In this document: positions 9,214-19,720 of the stretch, in pieces
Layout: each line of letters opens with the position of its first letter
Numbering within the stretch: the stretch's first letter is position 1
Assembly (NCBI GenBank): GCA_026770025.1
Contig: JAMXDE010000003.1
Span: forward strand, 3,658,001-3,722,000
Length of the DNA stretch: 64,000 nt
Reading direction: 5' to 3'
Origin: Craspedostauros australis
Lineage: Eukaryota; Bacillariophyta; Bacillariophyceae; Mastogloiales; Achnanthaceae
Notes under the pieces: generated by a model
Seen by the model: the letters and a program-made list of their open reading frames with translations, nothing else
Database searches by the model: none
What the model was told of the DNA's origin: nothing
Made by a program: the position numbers and the translations under genes

Positions 9214-11466
9214 TCGGTGGGTGAGTGGGGTGGATGGAGAGAGGGACGTGCGCACATCTGAGTTGGTTGTCGGTGCCGACATGACATGCGTGTTTCTTCC
9301 ACACTTCTCGTGACAGTGCGCCAAATGCATCATAATTGATTGAAGTTTGTGTGCCTCCGGCATCGAAGAGATTGGGTTCTGTTTCGCCGTGTGAATGAGT
9401 CGCGGTCGTGTGATGGAGTTCGCCAGTCCTAGCTCCTTGTTCGCACGAGTGCGCTTGCGGAGAGCGCCGAAGCGCCTCGTTGCCCAAGCATGGTACTGCC
9501 CTTTTCAACGGACACGAACTCGTTGATGACGATGACGATGCGTGAGGCAGATGGAGGCACAGGCATCGGCAGCAATGCCTGCGTGTGTACCCGGACAGAG
9601 CGGAGTTGGTAATTAATGGTTGGGATTTATGCATGAATAGTTGCGCCCGTGCTCGCATACTGCCTCAAGGAATGGATGAATGAATGATGTGGGAGGCATC
9701 ACCATCTTCCGCTCCCCAGCGTCTGTGGAGGTCAGACCCCTCTCTTCTGGTGGCTTGTGTATTGATAGCGGAGTGACAATAGTTGCCAAGACATGGGCAC
9801 CGGTTGGCACTTGCTCGAGCCAACCCGATCCATCATAGCTGCAGGCAGTGTGGGATGGATGAGCCCAGAAGCAGGAAGTCGAGCGCATGAGAGGTTGGAC
9901 AGATGAATTCATGAGCGGACGAGTCGATGATTCGATCGAAGAAGAGACCAGAGAGGAGCAAGAAGTGAACCTGGACGAGCTGGTTCTGCACAGAGATGTG
10001 TTCAAGCATCAACTTGAAGCGGACAGCCCTCTGGAGAGAGTAGGTATTAGGTGTGCTTCCGCTTTCGGTTTCAGCGTCGGAGCAGAGTTGATGGCGCAGA
10101 AGCCATGGCATCATCCTCGCTTTCGCCTGGAGCAAAAGAGGCACGTCTGTCCCCATGTTTGGACTGTTCGCGCTGCGCGGGTGATGGATGAGTCGAGACA
10201 GAATTCAGTGTCAAAAGATACCATTCTTGTTCTTGTTGTGTTCGCGATTGCAACGTCTGTCCACTGCCCGTAGGAATGACACCTGTCGCTGTTTCAAAAT
10301 TCTACTTTGGATTCATAGCCTTCAAATCACGCACTGTTGGTCGTGCGAAGAGAAGTGAACATAGTCGTACGTGAGCGCTCTTGGCCTTTGATTGGTTGGA
10401 AAGCGTGAGCAGGACTGCATGAAGGGGTTGGTTGACCAGGTCATTTGTGGGCGATGCGGATCAATGGAGGTATTCTATTGGCTGAAAGCATGTCGCAACA
10501 TTGTTCCACAGAATGTGAAACTCGTGAAGAAGTGTCAATAAGGGTCATTTGTATTGATGGCTAATAATTGCAAATGCCGCACAGACATCCGAACGAGAGA
10601 GCAGAGAACTGGTTCAGGTGCGAAGTTCTTGTCCCCGTTGTGCTCACACTGCTCAAGTAATACTCGCTGGTACACAAACATACATACGTTGTACGCACGT
10701 CGTGTCTTGTGCACAAGTTTGGTCTTTGCCTGTGCACCGTTGGGGACAGGAATGCTGAAAACGGCTTAGAGAGTGACGACATGTGACACGAAAGAGAGAC
10801 ACTCAGGGGAACAAGACGCCAAAATCCAATTAACGCGAGAGCGTCGCAGGAAAGCCCGCATTCTTCATGTGACAAATGCACGAACGATTTCGAAGACCAC
10901 GAGCGACCAGAGAGGAGGTTCCTGCGTGTGGGGTTGTTTCTCTTTTGGTGGGAAAGCGGACACGTCGCGGTGTTGTTGCTGCGGCGTGAGTGAGTGTCTT
11001 GCGTGCAGGAATCAGAGAGAGAGAGAGGGCAAGAAAGCGCTTTGCGCGAACGGTGTCGAAACACGCACTGCGAGCACCAGGCGCAATACGAGTACGAGGA
11101 CGGTTACGACCACGAACAGGTCGGACGAACATCCTCCCGCACCACCCAAGACCACTCCTGAACTGGGCTCCATCCGCTTCAAGTGGGCACCAACCTCCAT
11201 CCAATCTGGCAACAACAGCAACACACATCGCATCTGCATCGGTATCTGCAGCGCATTGCAAGAGGAATCATACTAATACCCTCGCAAGCAAACCTTCGAA
11301 CGACCAAGATAAATCACCAGATACGGTAGCAGCGGCAACCACAAACGGCAGAGGCACATCGGCTTCACTGCGGCTACCTCCATTGTCGATCGTTGCGGCA
11401 GGAGGTGGCGTTTGGTTGTTCCATCGAGCGCTCATCCGTAGATCGTGCTTGACATCCATACGCAAC

Positions 11467-11505
11467 ACCCACGCTCGTAACCCACGCTCGTAACCCACGC
11501 TCGCA
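11467..11505. repeat. 13-bp tandem repeat, three copies
   Basis: The unit ACCCACGCTCGTA is repeated at 11467-11479 and 11480-11492 and, with one change, at 11493-11505. It lies about 0.8 kb before the polyQ gene. Confidence 0.85.
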
Positions 11506-12075
11506 TCCCTGCTCTCGGAGAAGTGAGAAGAGGAGAAGACAGAGAACATTTCAACAATTGGCAGCTAGCGGCTCCACTCCCCACTTTCGCACATTCGATC
11601 ATCCACGGGATTGGCTCAGGGCGAAGGCTATCACATCGCCATCTATAGACATCCGCATAGACATCGGTGTTAATACAGACACCTCGGCAAAGGCAACCAC
11701 CTCGACAGAGGCAAGCGCGGCATCTGTGACCTCCGCTCCACATCCCCCGGCCAAACTGATCTTGGCGCTGCAGAATACGAGTAGAGTAGAGCAGGATTGA
11801 GTCGAGCTGAGTTGAGTTGAGTTCTGAGACACCAAAGGCAATCACGCGCCCACACAAGGCCGCAGCCTTGCAGCTCCACACACAGACACGACCGCAGGTG
11901 GAGACGCAATCGTTCCAACGTGTTCACTGGTGTCCCCGTTGTTGCTTGCGATTGCGACTTGTGTCACTCCATCATCAGTGTCAGCTCTGCGCAAATTGGG
12001 CACGGCCTCTAACAACATTGAGGACATCAAAGACGGCGAAGGAAAGATCGCGGAAGTCCTTTTCGAGGAGGGTCC

Positions 12076-12101
12076 TGCACTCTATTGCTGCACTCTATTG
12101 C
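12076..12101. repeat. 13-bp tandem duplicate
   Basis: TGCACTCTATTGC is repeated twice without change (12076-12088, 12089-12101), about 200 bp upstream of the ATG of the polyQ gene, probably within its promoter or 5' leader. Confidence 0.85.
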
Positions 12102-12297
12102 TGCACAAACAACCAACCGAAGTTAGGGACAACCACAACCATAACGACAACAGCAGAGAGAAGAGGACGAAGACCAGATAGACTGTTGGAGCTTATCGTA
12201 TCCGGGGAATGGAAGCAAGGTGAACACAGTCAACCCAGTTCGAACGTGGGCAGAGACAGAAAGCAGACGCAGACCCACGGTGATCGTTTGTTTGCTC

Positions 12298-14814
12298 ATG
12301 TTGTGCGAAGTGACACCTCACAAAGCCCAGATTGATTCAACGTCCAGTCTTCCTTCTGTTGGAAGCGCACTTGCTCACTCAAACTCCAGCAACAGCAACA
12401 GTCTCGGCACCAATCCAAACGCTGCGACCATGACGGTGTCTCCATCTCCGCCAGCACCCAACCGAGTTTCCCTGCCTTCAGCTATGGATGGCGACATCAG
12501 TGCCACCGCCAACAACATGCGCATGGCCGCGAATATGAACACAAACATCAATACAAACATCGATGCAAACACGAACATGGACATCAATTCCAGCATGAGT
12601 AGCAGCCCGAACCATGGAGGAATCATCAACGGACAGGGTTCTCAGCATCGAGGCTTCAACGCTAACGCTAACGCAACCATCAACGGCAGCGGGAACGCTA
12701 ACGGAAACGCCACCGCTGTTGCCGATGGCAGGACCTCCAGCAGCACGGCCGCGCAATCGACAGCCTCGGCGCCAGGCTGCTCTTCCCAATCTGACAGGCA
12801 GACATCGGAGCAGCTGCGTCTGACAGCACTCCAACATCTTGACAATCTCTACCAGCTGCGTCAGCAACAGCAGCAGCAACAACATCAGTTCATGCAGTCG
12901 CAGGCCTTCATGCTCTCGCACGCGCAGCAGCATCAACAGAGGCAACTTCAACAACAACAACAACAACAACAGCAACAACAACAGCAACGCCACAACCATG
13001 CATTTGCCTCGTACATGCGATCATCTCAATCTTCGCCGATGCCAGCTCAATTTCACCAGCCTCAGCACGTCCTTGCCACGACCTCCGACGACTCTCAGCG
13101 CCAATACCAACAGCGGCAGCAGCAACAACAACAACAACACTCGCAGCATCATCACCACCACCAACAACAACAACAGCAATCACAGCCACAATCACAGCCA
13201 CAGCAAACGATGATACACGCATACAACCAAAATCACAACAACTATCTCCAACATGCGTTTGACAACCAAACACAGTCCATGCAACAGAACCAATCGCAAC
13301 AGCTGCAGCACTCAGTATTCAACGCTGCCACACAGCCCAACTCGCAACAGCAACAGTTACACCACCAACAACAGCAGCAGCAACAACAGCAGCAACAACA
13401 GCAGCAACATCAGCAGCAACAACAGCAGCAACATGCTGTGCATGGAGACCATCTTCAATATGGACACCAAAATCAGCATTTTCAACAACAACAACAGCTG
13501 CAGCAGCACCATGGTCAACACGGCCAATACTTCCAACAAGAATTCTTTGTGACATCGCCATTTGCGAGCAGGGTGCGATTCAATGAGCAAGTAGAGATCG
13601 TGTCGATGCTCGAAACGAGGATGGAGTTGTCCGACGAGGACTTCCGGCTCAGGTGGTACAACACCCAGGACCTCGAGAACTTCAAAACGGAAGCTCGCAA
13701 CCTATCGCGGGAGCTGCGCAACGGAACAGAGAACATCACCAACACCGTCGCCAACTCGTCCTTCAAGGTGGAGTTAGCTCTGGCGCAATCACCGCCAATG
13801 AAGCCAGCGCCCGTCGCAGCACCAGTCGAGGCAAGGAATGAGGTGGATGCCAAGATTGGGCAACAGGCGCCACCAACGCCACCAGCAAGGCCACCAACAC
13901 CGTCAACAGCACAACCTCCGCATCAACAGCAGCGTCAACAGAGTGATGCGATCAATGCGTCGCGTACGCACCAAGTCAATGGCAATTCGAACAACCCCGC
14001 TGCGCCAAAAGAACCCATGGCAACACCACCAAAGCGAGATGACGACGTTTCACGTTTGGATGCATCAGGGCGTGAAGTGTCGCCTTCTGCGACGGCAAAT
14101 GCAACGAATGTAGTCGCAGAGACAACAGCTGCCGCAAATTCAGAGTCATCTCTGGTGGATGAGCTCGTCCCTGCTCGCACAACCTGCACTGACAAATCGA
14201 GAGGGTTAGAGTACAGGATATGCTTGGACAGGCAGAAACACAAAGTCCTTGCTCTGAAGTGCATTCTGAAGGCGCAGGCGCAGTTCCAGAGGCGACCGGA
14301 TACTCTGGCGCAAGTTGCACGTAAGTGTACAGCATGGGCAACGGAAGTGGCGCTCACGGTCGCTTCGAGAGACTTCTGCGAGGCCTATAAGCCACATTTG
14401 CTGCATCTCATCCCTGGCATCCAAACGCCCTGCGTGTCGGGCTTCCCCCTCCCATTCAAGAAGAAGCGGAAAGCCAACAACGATGGTTCTTCCACTTCGC
14501 CGCAAAATGATCGGTCGCATTTCAACATGGGATCGCGGAGCGGTGGCATTCCAACTACCACCAACGCCGGTGCCCATCCTGCCATCCTGGGCGGCATGAA
14601 CGTCGTTTCTCCGATAGATACGACGCCAGGATCCCTCCTAACGCAAGGGCCATCGTCCACGATGCAATCGTCACCACTCGGCGCAATGGCGGAGGATGCA
14701 AGGAGAGCAAGCACCTCGCCAAGCGCCAATGGCAGCAATGACCCATCGGGCGCAACACAGGAAGACGAAGAAGCGAGGCGGGTGAGGAGGCGGACTGCTA
14801 CCATGTGTCACTAG
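12298..14814 (+). CDS. polyglutamine protein with a diatom RGLE-type C-terminal domain
   Basis: 838 aa from the first in-frame ATG at 12298; a second candidate is ATG 12430 (MTVSPSPP). The N-terminal half is disordered: Asn/Ser/Thr-rich, then long interrupted Gln/His runs encoded by mixed CAA/CAG (about residues 190-410). A conserved segment follows, RVRFNEQVEIVSM ... ELSDEDFRLRWY ... NFKTEAR (about 425-470). After a Pro/Ala-rich linker comes the second half, DKSRGLEYRICL ... HKVLALKCILKAQ ... DFCEAY (about 628-700), and a basic FKKKRKAN patch that may be a nuclear signal. This two-part domain is one I associate with a large uncharacterised family expanded in diatoms; no function is established. 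Architecture (Gln-rich arm plus basic patch) suggests a nuclear regulator, but that is inference. Confidence 0.82.
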   Translation: MLCEVTPHKAQIDSTSSLPSVGSALAHSNSSNSNSLGTNPNAATMTVSPSPPAPNRVSLPSAMDGDISATANNMRMAANMNTNINTNIDANTNMDINSSMSSSPNHGGIINGQGSQHRGFNANANATINGSGNANGNATAVADGRTSSSTAAQSTASAPGCSSQSDRQTSEQLRLTALQHLDNLYQLRQQQQQQQHQFMQSQAFMLSHAQQHQQRQLQQQQQQQQQQQQQRHNHAFASYMRSSQSSPMPAQFHQPQHVLATTSDDSQRQYQQRQQQQQQQHSQHHHHHQQQQQQSQPQSQPQQTMIHAYNQNHNNYLQHAFDNQTQSMQQNQSQQLQHSVFNAATQPNSQQQQLHHQQQQQQQQQQQQQQHQQQQQQQHAVHGDHLQYGHQNQHFQQQQQLQQHHGQHGQYFQQEFFVTSPFASRVRFNEQVEIVSMLETRMELSDEDFRLRWYNTQDLENFKTEARNLSRELRNGTENITNTVANSSFKVELALAQSPPMKPAPVAAPVEARNEVDAKIGQQAPPTPPARPPTPSTAQPPHQQQRQQSDAINASRTHQVNGNSNNPAAPKEPMATPPKRDDDVSRLDASGREVSPSATANATNVVAETTAAANSESSLVDELVPARTTCTDKSRGLEYRICLDRQKHKVLALKCILKAQAQFQRRPDTLAQVARKCTAWATEVALTVASRDFCEAYKPHLLHLIPGIQTPCVSGFPLPFKKKRKANNDGSSTSPQNDRSHFNMGSRSGGIPTTTNAGAHPAILGGMNVVSPIDTTPGSLLTQGPSSTMQSSPLGAMAEDARRASTSPSANGSNDPSGATQEDEEARRVRRRTATMCH
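12861..13500 (+). repeat. polyglutamine-encoding CAA/CAG tracts
   Basis: Several imperfect CAA/CAG runs encode Gln stretches broken by His and Leu, the longest near 12945-12990 and 13360-13435. Mixed codons make the DNA less prone to slippage than a pure repeat. The complementary strand produces long but meaningless Leu/Val-rich frames. Confidence 0.9.
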
Positions 14815-15151
14815 AGAGAGAGAGAGACAGATGTAGATGCAGCTGCTACGATAACAATCAGTTCTTGTTTGCACGAATGAAGTCGTCACATTCTATTCCT
14901 TTCGTGTTCATCTTTGTTGTTCCTGGATTATTCGGAGTTGGAGTTTGAATTTGTACCGGACTCCGGTATGCTTATCCAACGGAAGCCTCTCGAGTGAAGC
15001 ACTCGGAGTGTTAGCGCCGTAGAGACTCTGGCACCAAGAGGGAGGGAGGCAGCAGGATCATTTTCCTGGCGGCTCTGGTACCATCGAACTCCTCGCGCAG
15101 CGCTTTTCTGATTTGGCCAACGTTCCAGATTACGAGTCCTCTGTCCGGAGC
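14815..15151. other. convergent intergenic spacer
   Basis: 337 bp between the 3' ends of the polyQ gene (+) and the TspO-like gene (-). A (GA)n run begins right at the polyQ stop codon (14812-14827). Nothing else is seen. Confidence 0.4.
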
Positions 15152-16126
15152 CTACTCGTCACCGCCATCAGCCTTGCTGCCGCCGAACCACTCAAATCGC
15201 GTCATGGACGGCTCGCCGTCCAATTTGGTCGGCAACAGCGAGTCCAACTCGCCCGTGACCTCATTCGGATTGAGCCGCCACGTCTGGATGACGAGAGACG
15301 CGGCGATGGTGAGCCAGACCAGCTTGATGGACAGCAGCTCGCCCGCCAACGGAACTACCTGATAGTACTGATACGCGGCATTGGCGGCCGACAGGAACAC
15401 GGCGCTGACTCCGAGAGCGGCCGCGCCGTAACGCTGCTCCACAGTATTGATGGTGTTCCACACATCGCCAATGCACAGATGCAGGAGCAATGCGAACGTG
15501 GCTGGGTTGCAGTAGCAGTGGGTGGTCTCCAAGACCATGGCCGATGTCGTCGCGCGCAGGGGTGCCACGATGAGCAGCCAGACGATTGGGAAGACGACGC
15601 CGGGCGGCGTCCAGGACGGTCGGATGCGTTCCTCATTGCCCGACATCTCTTGCGTTGAGGGCTTGGGGCGGTTGTTGGACAAGGGGTTGAAGATGCGCGA
15701 GCGAAGGGAGAGGATGTAGAAGAGGCCAATGTTGGCAGCGAATGGGATGCTGTCGAGGTTGAACTGATCGAGGATGAAGACATCGGCAGCCTTGAAGACG
15801 CCGAACATGAGGCTGATTTGGATGATCAGAGCGGAGCCGTACTTGAGCATGGCTTCGGTGTCCACAACCTGATTGGCAGTCGCCTTGTTGCCATTCGCAT
15901 TGCGGCGAGCCGATGATGCGGAGGTCGCCTCCAACCGCATTCCATCGCGGGTGGAAAGCGAGGGACCATGGCGCATGGGCTGTGCTTGCTGCGCCTGCTG
16001 ATCGCGGATGGAGCTTCTGCTTGGAGCATTCTTGATGACGGACATTGGCTCGAAGGCATCGGTCGTGACCGACAGAGCACCAATGGTGGCAACTGCCAAC
16101 GGAAGGATCTGGCTAACTATCTTCAT
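15152..16126 (-). CDS. plastid-targeted TspO/MBR-like membrane protein
   Basis: 324 aa, ATG at 16126. Residues 1-24 form a signal peptide (MKIVSQILPLAVATIGALSV) ending TTDA|FEP, the Phe at +1 typical of diatom plastid presequences, followed by a Ser/Arg/Gln-rich transit-like stretch to about residue 90. The core has about five or six hydrophobic segments. WTPPGVVFPIVWLL (172-185) resembles the Pro-x-x-x-Phe-x-x-x-Trp signature of TspO/MBR proteins, and the last core helix ends TWRLNPNEV. TspO proteins bind tetrapyrroles and sterols in outer or organelle membranes; here the ligand is not known. Two extra hydrophobic segments (about 95-140) precede the TspO-like region, which is unusual. The family call is moderate because only part of the signature is visible; plastid location follows from the presequence. 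Confidence 0.68.
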   Translation of the reverse strand: MKIVSQILPLAVATIGALSVTTDAFEPMSVIKNAPSRSSIRDQQAQQAQPMRHGPSLSTRDGMRLEATSASSARRNANGNKATANQVVDTEAMLKYGSALIIQISLMFGVFKAADVFILDQFNLDSIPFAANIGLFYILSLRSRIFNPLSNNRPKPSTQEMSGNEERIRPSWTPPGVVFPIVWLLIVAPLRATTSAMVLETTHCYCNPATFALLLHLCIGDVWNTINTVEQRYGAAALGVSAVFLSAANAAYQYYQVVPLAGELLSIKLVWLTIAASLVIQTWRLNPNEVTGELDSLLPTKLDGEPSMTRFEWFGGSKADGGDE

Positions 16127-16831
16127 CCTTCTGGCTCTGTTGGGTGTTGAATGTTGAATGTTGAATAAGCAACTTGACTTGGTGGAAAGTTGATTGGGGG
16201 CACTCTACTGTATGAATAGAGAGACAAATGGCAATTCAAGCAGAGAATCCTCCCTCTTGTCGCACCAGCAAGTCACAGAGTTGCTGTTGCCGTCGCCTCA
16301 GACATCATCATCGTGGACATCAGCATGGACATCATGGTGGACATCACCGCAGAGAGCGCAACCATGCTCAGTCGTGTTGTTGGTGAATCAGTTCCACAGA
16401 AATGAAGATCGTCAGTGCGTGATTCAGATTAAGCGGGATTCGCTACCAAGCAACTAGTAGATTTGAACAACAAAAACTAACGAGTGGGTCGTAGTAGTAG
16501 AGTGGCCCGCACTCCATTGCGCCTCCTACCACTCTGCTCGCCTTTCTGTTACGACTACTCCAGCATAGCAGACTGATGAAATTACTCTAAACACCATTCT
16601 TTTAACGCTAGTGTAACAATTGGGCACAGTATGAGGACGCTGTCGATCGAGGTCTCAGCTAGGCGAGATCGAAGATGCTGTCGACAACGAAAAACGAAGA
16701 AATGGGATTCGATGACGGCATGCTTGCCTCAGGTGCACCAGGGTGGCAGCAACGCGAGATGGCTGCTAGCTTGCTCTCAAACGAGCCGTGGCAGCAGTCA
16801 TAGGAAACTGCGACGGCCACGCGTGGCTACA
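16127..16831. other. intergenic spacer between two minus-strand genes
   Basis: 705 bp between the TspO-like ATG and the 3' end of the SEC14-like gene. It contains GTGGACATCA repeats near 16314-16350, one TACGACTAC copy (16550-16558) and a related GTCGTAGTAGTAG near 16488. It should carry the TspO-like promoter. No gene is seen. Confidence 0.4.
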
Positions 16832-18613
16832 TCACTTTGGCTTCTTGGTCTTGCGGTTGTTGCGGAAAGTCTGTGCCGTCTTCGCCTGCGCCACGCTATC
16901 AGCGACGGTCTCCCATCCAAGCTCTTCGGGCGATGCGCGTTTGAGGAACCTGCCTCCTGATTCCTTCATCTTGTTGATAACGAGAAGCGTCAGGACAGTC
17001 TTCGTCGTTCGGTCCGCAGCGTCGTAGTCCGGCTGAAAGGACCTGATCAGTTCGCGGTGCTTTACGTTGCCTGTGTGGTCGCGGAACGGACGACCGCGCC
17101 CGAGCAGGACGTCGGCCTCCGTTGGGTACGCCACGTACGCCGGTCTGCCTCCATCTGCTTTCTTCGAATGCACAGGCGACTGCCCTTTCTCTTGTTGCGA
17201 TTGCTGCGATTGCCGCTGCTGCTCATGATCGTCGGCTGCGTGCCCTTCCTCCAGTTCTATCCGATGCAGGTAGGCATGAAAGTCAGCGGTCTTCATGCTG
17301 CCATTCTCCGTGAGGAAGAAGCGGTGCTCAGGAATGCCGTAGACCGTGAAGAGCTTGTACTGGCATTCCAAATGCGAGCCGAAATGTATGGTCTGCCGCA
17401 GACGAATCTCCTTCGGCATTGTCATGATGACGATTCTGTTGAGCGCGGCCATGTTGGAATTGTCGAAGCAGAGGTGGGCAGCACCCACGCGCATTGGCAA
17501 GGCGTTAATGAGGGTGGGCAGTTTCATGTTGAGCCTCATGTCGAAAATCTTGCTGACGTCCGAATCCACCATGTATCCGATCGCCGTTATCCCTAGCTTT
17601 TGGGTGATGATGTCCCTCTCGAGGTGGTGCATGAGGATGTAGATCATGGCGCGCATCTGACTGCCGACGGTGGTATAGTTGCGAAAATTCATGCAGTCCA
17701 GCAGCACAGCACGGCCCGCCTTGTCTCGGCAATCGGAGCGAATTTGCAGGGCCCCGGTGGAGGCTGCGTTCCGATCGTCCTCGTTGAGATCCGCCATCCT
17801 GAGAGGACGCGCCAGCTGTTCGTAGCCGAACATCAAGGTCTTTAGGCGGAAGAAGGCCACCATCCTGCGTGCTGCCTTGCGCGGGCAGAACTCATCGGCA
17901 CGCAGGAACATGAGCTGGAACTGGTGGTTCTTGACGTACTTGGGCGAGAGGAACGCCGCTTGCTCGTACTCCTGCTTGTCTCGGATGCGTGCGATTTCGG
18001 TCTTCAAAGACTCGATGGAGGATTTGACGAGCCCCGGCGTTTCCTCCTCGGCATCTGCATTCCCGATGATGTCGTTGCGTATCGCAGTCTGGTCTTGCAG
18101 CGACAGATTTCGGAATTCGTCGAGCAAATCGAAGTCGTTGGTGATCATCTTGTGCAGTCCCACGTCCTCGGCCTCGCTTCGTTTGGCCGTCGCATATCCA
18201 AGCCCACCTGCGGCTCGAGGTCCACCTGCATGCGCATGCACAACCGGAAATGCGCCCTGGATCCCCGAGATGGTCTGCTTGGGCTTCGAGCTGTTCGACA
18301 CGACGGCCGTGTTGGCATGCGCGGGAGGTGTCTGCGCAGACGGCATGCAGAAGAACCGCGTCGAATCGGAGCTCACGCTGCTGTTGCAATCATCGAGGGA
18401 GAAGCAGGTGCGTTTGGCGCCGTACGCATCAAACGGGGACGCCGCCCTTTCCACGAACACTGTGGACGGAGGACCTTCCGGTGATTGCGCTTCGTGCCGT
18501 CTGGCCAGGATATCGACGCCATCTTCAGCATCGCCCGGTCTCTGCTGTGGTTGCGGCGACGGACCATTCACGCTTTCGCGTTGATGGATCAAATCCAGCA
18601 ACCGACGCTTCAT
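16832..18613 (-). CDS. CRAL-TRIO (SEC14-like) lipid-binding domain fused to DUF6824
   Basis: 593 aa, ATG at 18613 (MKRRLLDLIH). Residues 1-160 are low-complexity. About 235-430 is a CRAL-TRIO fold: a helical lead-in (LMFLRADEFCPRKAARRMVA), then GRAVLLDCMNF, a central GYMVDSDVSKI strand, and the terminal LYTV-like LFTVYGIPEHRF. SEC14-type domains bind and exchange phospholipids or other small lipids at membranes. After a Gln-rich hinge, residues 497-588 form DUF6824: EADVLLGRGRPFRDHTGN, ELIRSFQPDYD, GGRFLKR and a basic end. DUF6824 is abundant in diatoms and has no proven function; it is often thought to be nuclear or DNA-related. The two halves are in one uninterrupted frame. The combination suggests a lipid-sensing regulator, which is my inference. 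Confidence 0.86.
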   Translation of the reverse strand: MKRRLLDLIHQRESVNGPSPQPQQRPGDAEDGVDILARRHEAQSPEGPPSTVFVERAASPFDAYGAKRTCFSLDDCNSSVSSDSTRFFCMPSAQTPPAHANTAVVSNSSKPKQTISGIQGAFPVVHAHAGGPRAAGGLGYATAKRSEAEDVGLHKMITNDFDLLDEFRNLSLQDQTAIRNDIIGNADAEEETPGLVKSSIESLKTEIARIRDKQEYEQAAFLSPKYVKNHQFQLMFLRADEFCPRKAARRMVAFFRLKTLMFGYEQLARPLRMADLNEDDRNAASTGALQIRSDCRDKAGRAVLLDCMNFRNYTTVGSQMRAMIYILMHHLERDIITQKLGITAIGYMVDSDVSKIFDMRLNMKLPTLINALPMRVGAAHLCFDNSNMAALNRIVIMTMPKEIRLRQTIHFGSHLECQYKLFTVYGIPEHRFFLTENGSMKTADFHAYLHRIELEEGHAADDHEQQRQSQQSQQEKGQSPVHSKKADGGRPAYVAYPTEADVLLGRGRPFRDHTGNVKHRELIRSFQPDYDAADRTTKTVLTLLVINKMKESGGRFLKRASPEELGWETVADSVAQAKTAQTFRNNRKTKKPK

Positions 18614-18700
18614 TGGATCGTCTCTTCGCTCCTGCCTGCTGTGATGCTATTGCGAGTCTCTTGCGACGCTTCTGCTCTGCTTCTGCTGTCACTGCCGTAC

Positions 18701-18741
18701 GAGTACTGGATGAGTACTGGACGAGTACTGGACGAGAACTG
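18701..18741. repeat. 11-bp tandem repeat GAGTACTGGAC
   Basis: Units at 18701-18711, 18712-18722 and 18723-18733 plus a partial fourth (18734-18741); the unit contains the palindrome AGTACT. It sits about 90 bp upstream of the SEC14-DUF6824 ATG, so it may lie in its 5' leader or promoter. It adjoins a TACGAGTA copy at 18698-18705. Confidence 0.85.
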
Positions 18742-19690
18742 ACCGATCTATGCTTTTGCTGGAACAGATCCGATGCCGCGACCAGACTCCAGAAGATGCT
18801 GCTGAGGGACGAAGAGCGAACCCAGGCATGCGTGTGCAGATAGCAAGAAGGCAAGAGAGGAAGTGGTGAAGTACGACTACGCCCTACAATCTGCGCGTAT
18901 CGAAGGCAGAAGATGAGTAGAGCACTCTCGAGAGGGTGTTGCACGACCTACTATACGAACACCCCGAAGGCGTTCCTGTGTGCGTCGCAGATGTGTCACC
19001 TACCGTTGCGCATTCGTGGGCTCCCCCAGTTGTTGCGTTGCGTCTTCCGCGCTGAACTCCTGTGTCAACTGGGAGTGAGCAAACCTCCCTTGCGCGAGTG
19101 GCCTCTTGGGCACAAAGACACACAGGGACACAGACACACAGGCGCAAAATGCCCACGCCACCCTCAAACTTCTCGTTCTGGGACGATCTACCACACACCC
19201 GACAGCGTCCCATGCGATTGTGGCGCTTTGGCAGGAAGCATCATCCCAGCACACCTATTCACTGACATCAAATGGAAATACGCTGCGATGACAATGTTCT
19301 GAGAGTGGATTGTGTTACTCTTTCTCTCACTCTCTCACTCTCTCCATCAGCTTGTCGTTTGACTGCATATTTCTGTTATATTTCCTAGTCAAATTTCGCT
19401 CGATAGGGCTTACCTCTGTTGCCGTATGAATACAGACAGTGTGCTTCTCATTCGTGTTCAGCTGGCGCCAGAACTTAAAAACACACGAGCACAATGCTCG
19501 GAAGTGTGTTTAGTGTCCGCGGAAGTCTGGACTTGCATCAGGTATGTTGTTGATGTCTGATTCTCTGCGGCGTGTTTTCCTCTTGTTCTCTTTTCACGTT
19601 CTGACAGCCAAGTGAAGCGATCCCATGACTCAATCGCGAGTGTTGGTCGTATACGCTAGTGTCTTTTGGCTTGGGTGGAGGCCAATTTTT

Positions 19691-19720
19691 TTGGTAACCA
19701 TTGGTAAAAATTGGTAACTA
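19691..19720 (+). repeat. 10-bp unit array TTGGTAACCA, forward copy
   Basis: Three consecutive 10-bp units: TTGGTAACCA (19691-19700), TTGGTAAAAA (19701-19710) and TTGGTAACTA (19711-19720), preceded by a T run. Related arrays in the opposite orientation lie at 21181 and 21413. Confidence 0.8.

Larger units (their letters stand above)
8404..12297. other. intergenic stretch with short tandem repeats; no credible gene
   Basis: About 3.9 kb in which every open frame lacks family similarity and a convincing composition. It holds GTGAGCGAGTG repeats (9156-9213), a 13-bp triplicate (11467-11505), a 13-bp duplicate (12076-12101), and copies of the dispersed motif TACGA(G/C)TA at 10362-10369, 11087-11094 and 11776-11783. 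The right part should contain the promoter and 5' UTR of the polyQ gene; an unseen 5' exon there cannot be excluded. Confidence 0.4.

Noticed and set aside
12225-12260. GTTCGAAC word resembling a tRNA T-loop
   Set aside because: The T-arm closing pair does not match and no A box or acceptor stem is found.
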